The notes below the pieces were generated by a model, which worked only from the letters and a program-made list of their open reading frames with translations, ran no database searches and was not told the DNA's origin. A program made the translations under genes and the position numbers. Of a DNA stretch of 8,943 nucleotides, positions 1 through 7,266 are shown one piece after another. How positions within the stretch are numbered: the stretch's first letter is position 1; each line of letters opens with the position of its first letter. This stretch comes from Burkholderiales bacterium (GTDB taxonomy: Bacteria > Pseudomonadota > Gammaproteobacteria > Burkholderiales > Burkholderiaceae_F). The stretch covers positions 1 through 8,943 of the forward strand of contig JAJTHJ010000194.1 in assembly GCA_021298875.1 (NCBI GenBank), given 5' to 3'.

Positions 1-1
1 C

Positions 2-36
2 CAGGGAAGCCGGTCAGTTCCTGACCGGTTTCCCTG
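2..36 (-). terminator. Hairpin spanning the stop codon of the beta-oxidation gene
   Basis: Bases 2-17 (CAGGGAAGCCGGTCAG) and 21-36 (CTGACCGGTTTCCCTG) form a 16-bp inverted repeat around a 3-base loop. The only mismatch (9 versus 29) would be a G-C/G-U type difference. On the minus strand the stem begins inside the last codons of the dehydrogenase/hydratase gene, includes its TGA stop (16-14) and ends just past it. It may be a transcription terminator or an intercistronic stability hairpin. The downstream side, where a T-run would show, is outside the window, so the terminator role is inferred. Confidence 0.5.
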
Positions 37-2434
37 TCTGCATCATCCCCATCATCCGCTCTTGCGACTTGGGGTGATTGACCAGTTGCGCAAAGTACTT
101 GCGCTCGAGGTCGAGCAGCCATTGCTCATCGACCAGGCTGCCGGCTTCGACGTCGCCGCCGCACAGCACTTCGGCAATGCAACTGGCGAGGAACATGTCG
201 TGCGCGCTGATGAAGCCGCCGTCGCGCATGTTGACGAGCTGCGCCTTGATCGTCGCCACGCCCGAGCGCCCCGCCACCGGCACGCCGCGCAGCTTGAGCG
301 GCGGGCGGTAGCCCTCCGCCTGCGTGGCAAACGCCTCGCCAATGGCCGTCCACAGCACTTCGTGCGTATTGAAGACAACCGTGTCGGTCGGCAGCAGGTA
401 GCCCATTTGCTTGGCTTCGAGCGCGGAGGTCGCCACCTTGGCCATCGCCGCGTTCTGGAACCAGTTCTTCACGAAGGCGAACACATCGGTCATCCCCGCC
501 GCCTGCGCGGCGAGACCGGCGCGGATCGCGCCTTCCTTCAGCCCGCCGGCGCCGGGAATCAGGCCTACGCCCACCTCCACGAGACCGATGTAGCTTTCCA
601 GATGCACGACGCGGCGGGCCGAGTGCAGCGCGAGTTCGCAACCGCCGCCAAGCGCCAGTCCCTGCATCGCGGAGACCACCGGCACCTGCGCGTACTTCAG
701 GCGCATCAGCGCGTCTTGCATCTTGCGCTCTTCGGCCTCGATCGCCTTGGCCCCGCCGGACATGAACACCGGCAGCATCGCCTGCAAGTCCGCGCCGGCC
801 GAGAACGGCTGGTCGGGAGACCAGATCACGAGGCCGCGGTACTGCGCCTCGGCCAGCTCGATGGCCTTGAGCAAGCCGGCGATCACGCCGGGGCCGATGG
901 TGTGCATCTTGGTTTTCAGCGAGAAGAGCAGCACCTCGCCCGCCATGCCCTGCTCGATCTTCCAGATGCGGCAGGACTCGTCCTCATGGATCGTCGTGCC
1001 GCCGGTGTGGCCGGTGGCCGTGCCTTCGCCGGCCAGCGGTGCGCGGAACAACTGCTTCGCGTAGACCGGCAGCTGCGAGCGCGGCACGAAGCGCTTGGCA
1101 CTCGGGCTCCACGAGCCTTCGGCCGTGTGCACACCGCCCGCCTTGGCGACGGGGCCGTCGAAGACCCACTTCGGCAGCGGCGTGCTGGCGAGCGCCTCGC
1201 CGGCGTCGATGTCGGCCTGCACCCACTCGGCCACCTGCTTCCAGCCCGCAGCCTGCCAGGTCTCGAAGGGACCCGTGCTCCAGCCGAAGCCCCAGCGCAG
1301 CGCGAAGTCCACGTCGCGCGCAGTGTCGGCAATCGACTCCAGATGCACGGCGATGTAGTGGAACGCGTCGCGGAAGATCGCCCACAGGAACTTCGCCTGC
1401 GGGTGATCGGTTTCGCGCAGGAGCTTCAACCGCTCGGCGGCGTCCTTCTTCTTCAGAATGCGTGCGATCAACTCGTCGGCTTTGCCGGTCGAGTCCACGT
1501 AGTCGCCCTTCACAGGGTCGAGCACCTTGATCGCCTTGCCGTCCTTGCGATAAAAGCCGGCCTTGGTCTTCTGTCCGAGCGCGCCCTTGTCCACCAGCAG
1601 CTTCAGCACCGGCGGCGTGGCGTAGTGCGCGGCAAAGGGGTCGGCCGATGCGGGGAGTGTCTCCTGCATCGTGCGGATCACGTGCGCCATCGTGTCCAGG
1701 CCCACCACGTCGGCGGTGCGGAAGGTCGCGCTCTTGGCACGGCCGAGCTTGGTGCCCGTGAGATCGTCCACCACGTCGAACGGGATGCCGTACTTCTCCG
1801 CCTCCTTGAAGGTGGCGAGCATGCCGAAGATGCCGACCCGGTTGGCGATGAAGTTCGGCGTGTCCTTCGCGCGCACCACGCCCTTGCCAAGCGTGCTGGT
1901 GAGGAAGGTTTCCAGGTTGTCGAGGATGTCGGCGCGGGTGGCGGGCGTGGGGATCGGTTCCACCAGATGCATGTAGCGCGGCGGGTTGAAGAAGTGCACG
2001 CCGCAGAAGCGGGCCTTCAACTCCGCGTCCATCGCCTCGGCCAGTTTTTCGATCGACAGGCCCGAGGTGTTGGAGGCGAAGATCGCCCCCGGTGCGATAT
2101 ACGGCGCCACCTTGCGATACAGGTCGTGCTTCCAGTCCATCCGCTCGGCGATGGCCTCGATCACGAGGTCGCAGCCGCGCAGCACTTCCAGATGCTCGTC
2201 GTAGTTGGCGGCTTCGACGTATTGCGCGTCGTCCTTGACGCCGAAGGGCGCCGGCGAGAGCTTCTTCAGATTGTCGATCGCGCGCAGCACGATGCCGTTC
2301 TTGTTGCCGCTCTTGGTGTCGACCAGGTCGAACAGCACGACCGGCACCTTGGCATTCACGCAATGGGCCGCGATCTGCGCGCCCATCACGCCGGCGCCGA
2401 GGACGGCGACTTTGCGGATGTTGAAGTTGTTCAT
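14..2434 (-). CDS. 3-hydroxyacyl-CoA dehydrogenase / enoyl-CoA hydratase (FadN-type bifunctional beta-oxidation enzyme)
   Basis: This 806-residue protein should hydrate trans-2-enoyl-CoA and then oxidise the 3-hydroxyacyl-CoA with NAD+, the middle two steps of beta-oxidation in the cytoplasm. The N-terminal Rossmann domain starts at once with GAGVMG (13-18). The dehydrogenase catalytic pair appears as H147 in GVHFFNP and E159 in HLVEP, followed by DTPNFIANR (191-199) and the usual KAGFYRK stretch near 291. A second dehydrogenase C-terminal-like segment follows at about 345-400. The hydratase/crotonase domain occupies about 500-690, with FSAGADL, GGGCELA (catalytic E600) and LVEVGVGLIPGAGG (catalytic E620). 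Dehydrogenase first and hydratase second is the order of Bacillus FadN and the reverse of E. coli FadB; length fits FadN-like proteins. I chose the ATG at 2434 because GAGGAA lies just upstream and the Rossmann fold begins 8 residues later. The frame stays open to a TTG at 2494, but that stretch is repeat DNA. It is the last visible gene of the tetR operon; chain-length preference cannot be read from the sequence. Confidence 0.93.
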   Translation of the reverse strand: MNNFNIRKVAVLGAGVMGAQIAAHCVNAKVPVVLFDLVDTKSGNKNGIVLRAIDNLKKLSPAPFGVKDDAQYVEAANYDEHLEVLRGCDLVIEAIAERMDWKHDLYRKVAPYIAPGAIFASNTSGLSIEKLAEAMDAELKARFCGVHFFNPPRYMHLVEPIPTPATRADILDNLETFLTSTLGKGVVRAKDTPNFIANRVGIFGMLATFKEAEKYGIPFDVVDDLTGTKLGRAKSATFRTADVVGLDTMAHVIRTMQETLPASADPFAAHYATPPVLKLLVDKGALGQKTKAGFYRKDGKAIKVLDPVKGDYVDSTGKADELIARILKKKDAAERLKLLRETDHPQAKFLWAIFRDAFHYIAVHLESIADTARDVDFALRWGFGWSTGPFETWQAAGWKQVAEWVQADIDAGEALASTPLPKWVFDGPVAKAGGVHTAEGSWSPSAKRFVPRSQLPVYAKQLFRAPLAGEGTATGHTGGTTIHEDESCRIWKIEQGMAGEVLLFSLKTKMHTIGPGVIAGLLKAIELAEAQYRGLVIWSPDQPFSAGADLQAMLPVFMSGGAKAIEAEERKMQDALMRLKYAQVPVVSAMQGLALGGGCELALHSARRVVHLESYIGLVEVGVGLIPGAGGLKEGAIRAGLAAQAAGMTDVFAFVKNWFQNAAMAKVATSALEAKQMGYLLPTDTVVFNTHEVLWTAIGEAFATQAEGYRPPLKLRGVPVAGRSGVATIKAQLVNMRDGGFISAHDMFLASCIAEVLCGGDVEAGSLVDEQWLLDLERKYFAQLVNHPKSQERMMGMMQTGKPVRN

Positions 2435-2443
2435 GAGTTCCTC

Positions 2444-2525
2444 GTGATCTGTGATCCGTGATCGGTGATCCGTTGACTCGCCGCCGTGACCCAACGGATC
2501 ACGGACGACGGATCACGGATCACAG
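2444..2525. repeat. Inverted array of 7-bp GTGATCC/GGATCAC repeats forming a long hairpin
   Basis: Four tandem heptamers read GTGATCT, GTGATCC, GTGATCG, GTGATCC at 2444-2471. After a 24-base centre come four in opposite orientation: GGATCAC, GGACGAC, GGATCAC, GGATCAC at 2496-2523. The arms can pair as a 15-bp outer stem (2449-2463 with 2511-2525) and an 11-bp inner stem (2465-2475 with 2492-2502), separated by one base against eight, around a 16-base loop. The element fills nearly the whole gap between the acyl-CoA dehydrogenase stop (2529) and the Shine-Dalgarno of the next gene. In the operon mRNA it would be a strong intercistronic structure ending right before the ribosome binding site. 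Function is unknown; it may tune mRNA processing or stability, or it may be a dispersed intergenic repeat. Confidence 0.85.
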
Positions 2526-2528
2526 TGT

Positions 2529-4340
<1,812 letters not shown>

Positions 4341-4360
4341 AGGTCGTTCTCCGTGACAAG

Positions 4361-5053
4361 TCAGTGAGGTTGGCGCGCGGCGCGCGGCGCGGCTTTGCGG
4401 ATGGCCGGTTTGCGGCGGGCGGGCGCGCTGGCGTCGGCCAGCAGCCGCGTCAGCCCGACGCGCGTACGCGCCACGCTGTGCGCGGAACGCAGCAGGCGCG
4501 CGTCCTGGTGCAACGCCAGCATCAGCCCATAGATCTCGAACACCAGTTGCTCGGCGTCGGTGTCGCGCCGCAGATGGCCGGCGTCAATCGCCTGCGCGAT
4601 CGCTTCCAGCAACTCGCCCTTCCAGCCGGCAACGAGCGCGACCAGCGCGTCCCGCAGCGGGCCGGGTCGGTCGTCGTACTCGGCGGCCCCGGCCATCATC
4701 AGACAACCCTGCTCCACCTCGCGCGCCAGCCACGCGACCCAGCGATCGAGGATCGTGCGCAACCGCGGCAGCCCGCGCGGCGCGCGCACTGCGGGACGCA
4801 GCACGTCGTCGACGAAGCGCTGCGCGTAGTCGGCCAGCACCGCACGTTGCAGTTCCTCGCGCGAGCCGAAGTGGGCGAAAACGCCACTCTTGCTCATCTG
4901 CGTCTCGTGCGCCAGCACGCCGATCGTCAAGGCCTCCAGCCCGTCGCGGCGGGCCAGGGCAAGCGCGGCCTCGACGATGGCGGCGCGCGTGGCCTCGCCC
5001 TTGCGGGGACGCAAGGGTGCGGCAATCGAGCGCAGGGCAGCGGCCAAGGGCAT
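4361..5053 (-). CDS. TetR/AcrR-family transcriptional regulator of the beta-oxidation operon
   Basis: The 230-residue protein has a typical TetR N-terminus: a helix at about 21-37 (ATRAAIVEAALALARRDG) and a helix-turn-helix at about 42-66 with LTIGVLAHETQMSKSGVFAH and then FGSREEL. The rest is an alpha-helical ligand and dimer domain, including GCLMMAGAAEYDDRPGPLRD (117-136), a pattern common in this subfamily. The tail after about 207 is rich in Arg, Lys, Pro and Ala and is probably disordered. It is the first gene of the operon, 20 bases before the acyl-CoA dehydrogenase. TetR regulators such as PsrA and the Bacillus FadR repress fatty-acid degradation and respond to acyl-CoA or fatty acid; the same role is inferred here from position. 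The start at 5053 has no clear Shine-Dalgarno, so another start is possible, but the HTH is complete from this ATG. A palindrome at its own promoter suggests autorepression. Confidence 0.9.
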   Translation of the reverse strand: MPLAAALRSIAAPLRPRKGEATRAAIVEAALALARRDGLEALTIGVLAHETQMSKSGVFAHFGSREELQRAVLADYAQRFVDDVLRPAVRAPRGLPRLRTILDRWVAWLAREVEQGCLMMAGAAEYDDRPGPLRDALVALVAGWKGELLEAIAQAIDAGHLRRDTDAEQLVFEIYGLMLALHQDARLLRSAHSVARTRVGLTRLLADASAPARRKPAIRKAAPRAARQPH

Positions 5054-5067
5054 CGTGGAACAGACGA

Positions 5068-5119
5068 ACCGCCGCGAACGGGCGGTCGGAAAAAACGAAT
5101 GATCGTACTATTTCCGACC
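5068..5119. promoter_or_regulatory. Candidate TetR operator and mRNA leader palindromes
   Basis: A 9-bp perfect inverted repeat, GGTCGGAAA (5084-5092) and TTTCCGACC (5111-5119), flanks an 18-base core. Nearly centred inside is ACGA-ATGA-TCGT (5095-5106), the size and symmetry of a TetR operator. This core lies directly downstream of the predicted -10 box, over the expected transcription start, so binding would block initiation. A further ACCGCC/GGCGGT repeat (5068-5073, 5081-5086) shares bases with one arm and could fold in the leader mRNA. Assignment to the adjacent regulator is inferred from position. Confidence 0.55.
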
Positions 5120-5135
5120 TCGCCGCTACGGTCAA
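5107..5135 (-). promoter_or_regulatory. Sigma-70-type promoter of the tetR beta-oxidation operon
   Basis: On the minus strand, TTGACC (5135-5130, five of six consensus bases) is followed by a 17-base spacer and AATAGT (5112-5107, four of six). Initiation would fall near 5100, giving a leader of roughly 47 bases before the tetR ATG. It is the best -35/-10 pair I found in the 105-base gap and is oriented toward the operon. Confidence 0.6.
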
Positions 5136-5158
5136 CCCAAAGCGCTAGAGCACCACCC

Positions 5159-6055
5159 CTAATGCTGCGGCGCGGCGAACTCCTGCACCAGGTGATCGAC
5201 GAACAGGCGCACCTTGGCTGAGAGGTGGCGGCGGCTCGGGTAGACCGCCCAGATGTCGCTGCGCTCGCCACCGAATCCAGACAGCACCGGCACCAATCGG
5301 CCGTCGGCCAGGTAGGGCGCGACGATGAAGTCCGGCTCGCGCACGATGCCGAGGCCGGCCACCGCGGCTGCCGCCAGCAGATCGCCGCTGTTGGCGTGCA
5401 GCGCCCCGGTGGCGTGAACCCGATGCGGCCGGCCCCGAGCGTCGGTCAGCCGCCAAACGCCGGGCGTCGGCGCATGTGCGTAAGTCAGCAACACGCAGTG
5501 CGCCAGATCGGCCACGGTCTTGGGTTCGCCCCGCGCCTTCAGGTAGGCGGGCGACGCCGCCATCACCAGCCGCATCTCGCCCAGCCGCCGCGCCACCAGT
5601 GCCTCGCTGCCCACCGCGCCGACGCGGACTGCGAGGTCGAAGCCTTCTTCGACCAGATCGATCGTGCGTTCGGCCACCGACACATCGAAGCGCAACTCGG
5701 GGTGCCGCGCCACGAAACGCGCGATCGCCGGTGCCAGCCGCTGCACGCCGAGCGCGTGCGAGCAGGTCAGGCGCAACGTGCCGCGCGCGGTCGCCGCCGC
5801 TGAGCCGGCGAGCGTTTCCGCCTCCGCCAGATCGGCCAACAGTTGCACGCAGCGCTCGTAGAACGCCTGCCCGCTCTCGGTCAACGACAGCCGGCGCGTG
5901 GTGCGATTGAGCAGGCGGGCGCCCAGGTGCCGCTCCAGTTCGGCCACCTGGCGCGACAAGGAGGTGGTGGACAGCCCGCGCCGCTCGGCCGCGCGGACAA
6001 AGCTGCCGGCGTCGACCACAGCGGCAAAGGCGCTCAGTGCGGCAAAACGATCCAT
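5159..6055 (-). CDS. LysR-family transcriptional regulator
   Basis: This 298-residue protein has the LysR layout. The N-terminal winged HTH spans about 1-60, with MDRFAALSAFAAVVDAGSF, the recognition region GLSTTSLSRQVAELERHLG (27-45) and RLLNRTTRRLSLTESG (47-62). An effector-binding domain follows from about 90, with LRLTCSHALGVQRLAPAIARF, FDLAVRVG (139-146), ANSGDLLAAAAVAGLGIV (221-238) and a C-terminal VYPSRRHLSAKVRLFVDHL. This resembles the large CrgA-like group found beside aromatic and oxidative-stress genes. It is divergent from doxX, with 130 bases between the start codons, so it probably controls the doxX-gst-dioxygenase cluster and itself. The ligand is unknown. There is no obvious terminator between its stop and the tetR promoter, so some readthrough into the beta-oxidation operon is possible. 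Confidence 0.92.
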   Translation of the reverse strand: MDRFAALSAFAAVVDAGSFVRAAERRGLSTTSLSRQVAELERHLGARLLNRTTRRLSLTESGQAFYERCVQLLADLAEAETLAGSAAATARGTLRLTCSHALGVQRLAPAIARFVARHPELRFDVSVAERTIDLVEEGFDLAVRVGAVGSEALVARRLGEMRLVMAASPAYLKARGEPKTVADLAHCVLLTYAHAPTPGVWRLTDARGRPHRVHATGALHANSGDLLAAAAVAGLGIVREPDFIVAPYLADGRLVPVLSGFGGERSDIWAVYPSRRHLSAKVRLFVDHLVQEFAAPQH

Positions 6056-6079
6056 GAACCGATTATCCCGAAATACGCG

Positions 6080-6115
6080 ACTATGTTTTTCAATCTTCGA
6101 TCTTTATCCCATAGT
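6080..6115. promoter_or_regulatory. Divergent lysR-doxX control region: inverted repeat and doxX promoter
   Basis: The gap between the two start codons is 130 bases and visibly AT-richer at 6060-6115 than the genes. ACTATG (6080-6085) and CATAGT (6110-6115) form a 6-bp inverted repeat whose half-sites are 30 bases apart centre to centre, about three helical turns. TTTTCA (6087-6092), a 17-base spacer and CATAGT (6110-6115) make a plausible plus-strand -35/-10 pair (four of six matches each), with doxX starting about 64 bases after the expected start point. A smaller ATC-TTC-GAT repeat lies at 6093-6101. Binding by the adjacent LysR protein is inferred. Confidence 0.45.
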
Positions 6116-6185
6116 GCAACGCCAATACAGTCCGCCTCCTGCCGCCAACGAGCGGCGTCGAACTCAACCCAGAAAGGACCGAACC

Positions 6186-6617
6186 ATGATCGAAACCCAA
6201 ACCGCCCCTTACTGCATCTTCGCGCTGCGCATCGCGCTCGGAACGATGTTCATCGCCCATGCGCTGCTCAAGCTGCTGGTGTTCACGCTGCCGGGCACTG
6301 CCCAGTTCTTCGAGTCGCTCGGCCTGCCCGGCGCGCTGGCCTACGTCGTCTTCGCCGCCGAACTGGGCGGCGGCACGCTGCTAGTGCTCGGCCTCGGCAC
6401 GCGCTGGGTGGCGGCTGCGCTGGTGCCGGTGCTGCTGGGCGCGGTCTGGGCGCACGCCGGCAATGGCTGGCTCTTCTCGGCCCCCAATGGCGGCTGGGAG
6501 TACCCGCTGTTCCTGGCCGTCGCCGCACTGGCGCAAGCCTTGCTGGGCGACGGTGCCTTCGCGCTGGGCCGCCGCCGCCCAAGCGGCGCCCGTCTGCCTA
6601 CACTGCGCACCGCTTGA
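6186..6617 (+). CDS. DoxX-family integral membrane protein
   Basis: The product is 143 residues with four likely membrane segments: about 10-34 (FALRIALGTMFIAHALLKLL), 48-70 (ALAYVVFAAELGGGTLLVLG), 73-91 (WVAAALVPVLLGAVWAH) and 106-124 (YPLFLAVAALAQALLGDG). The cytoplasmic tail is basic (RRRPSGAR). The first-helix pattern R-x-x-LG-x-x-F-x-x-HALLK and the FAAELGGG of the second helix are typical of the DoxX/DoxD family. These small inner-membrane proteins are linked to quinone, thiol and oxidative-stress functions, but the biochemical activity is mostly undefined. I chose the ATG at 6186 because AAGGA ends seven bases upstream and the first helix starts right after it; the longer open frame to the left runs through the control region and lysR. 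It is the first gene of the plus-strand cluster, 36 bases before the glutathione transferase. Confidence 0.88.
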   Translation: MIETQTAPYCIFALRIALGTMFIAHALLKLLVFTLPGTAQFFESLGLPGALAYVVFAAELGGGTLLVLGLGTRWVAAALVPVLLGAVWAHAGNGWLFSAPNGGWEYPLFLAVAALAQALLGDGAFALGRRRPSGARLPTLRTA

Positions 6618-6653
6618 TCGCACCACCCCCCCACCCCACTCCGGAGAAACGCC

Positions 6654-7262
6654 ATGAAGCTCTACTACAGCCCCGGTGCCTGCTCGTTGTCGCCGCACAT
6701 CGTGCTGCGCGAAGCCGGCCTGCCCTTCACCGCGACCAAGGTCGATCTGAAGACCAAGGCGATGGACGACGGCGGCGACTTCCGCAAGATCAACGAAAAG
6801 GGCTACGTGCCCACCCTGCAACTGGACGACGGCTCGATCCTGACCGAAGGCCCGGCCATCGTGCAGTACGTCGCCGACCAGGCGCCCGCCACAGGGCTGG
6901 CGCCGGCCAACGGCACGCTGGCGCGCTACCACCTGCAAGAGTGGTTGAACTTCATTTCCACCGAACTGCACAAGCAGTTCTCGCCGCTGTTCTCGCCCGA
7001 CTCGACCGACGCGGTCAAGGACGCGCAACGGGCCAAGATCGGCGGCCGCTTCGACTACATCGTCAAGAAGATGGGCAGCCAACCCTATCTGACGGGCGAC
7101 ACCTTCACGGTAGCCGACGCCTACCTCTTCACCGTGCTGTCGTGGACGAAGTGGGTCGGCATCGATCTGGCGCAGTGGCCGGCGCTGGCGGCCTACTCCG
7201 CCCGCGTCGCTGCGCGGCCCAAGGTGCAGGAGGCGCTGAAGGCCGAGGGCCTGGTCAAGTAG
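6654..7262 (+). CDS. gstA: Beta-class glutathione S-transferase
   Basis: The 202-residue product has the length and sequence of bacterial beta-class GSTs, close to E. coli GST along its whole length. The thioredoxin-like domain (1-80) opens with MKLYYSPGACSLSPHIVLRE, in which C10 is the residue that can form a mixed disulfide with glutathione. The cis-proline is P53 (GYVPTL), and LTEGPAI (63-69) binds the glutathione glutamyl group. The helical domain carries EWLNFISTELHKQFSPLF, with H106 at the second characteristic position, and TVADAYLFTVLSW. It should conjugate glutathione to electrophiles, or reduce peroxides or disulfides, in the cytoplasm. GGAG lies seven bases before the ATG. The next gene starts four bases after its stop, so they are co-transcribed. 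The physiological substrate is unknown; context suggests quinones or aromatic electrophiles. Confidence 0.95.
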   Translation: MKLYYSPGACSLSPHIVLREAGLPFTATKVDLKTKAMDDGGDFRKINEKGYVPTLQLDDGSILTEGPAIVQYVADQAPATGLAPANGTLARYHLQEWLNFISTELHKQFSPLFSPDSTDAVKDAQRAKIGGRFDYIVKKMGSQPYLTGDTFTVADAYLFTVLSWTKWVGIDLAQWPALAAYSARVAARPKVQEALKAEGLVK

Positions 7263-7266
7263 GCCG

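Noticed and set aside
984..2363. A 459-codon alternative frame on the minus strand within the FadN-type gene
   Set aside because: Arg/Gly/His-rich composition and full overlap with a well-supported gene in another frame.
62..2461. A 799-codon open frame on the plus strand opposite the FadN-type gene
   Set aside because: It is the antisense shadow of a high-GC gene: rich in Arg, His, Gly and Val, with no recognisable domain, while the minus strand carries full catalytic motifs.
5136..5158. An intrinsic terminator after lysR
   Set aside because: There is only a short AGCGCT palindrome with no stable stem or T-run.
6060..6120. A clear T-N11-A LysR box
   Set aside because: Such loose matches occur readily; I could not find one with good flanking dyad symmetry, so only the ACTATG/CATAGT repeat is reported.
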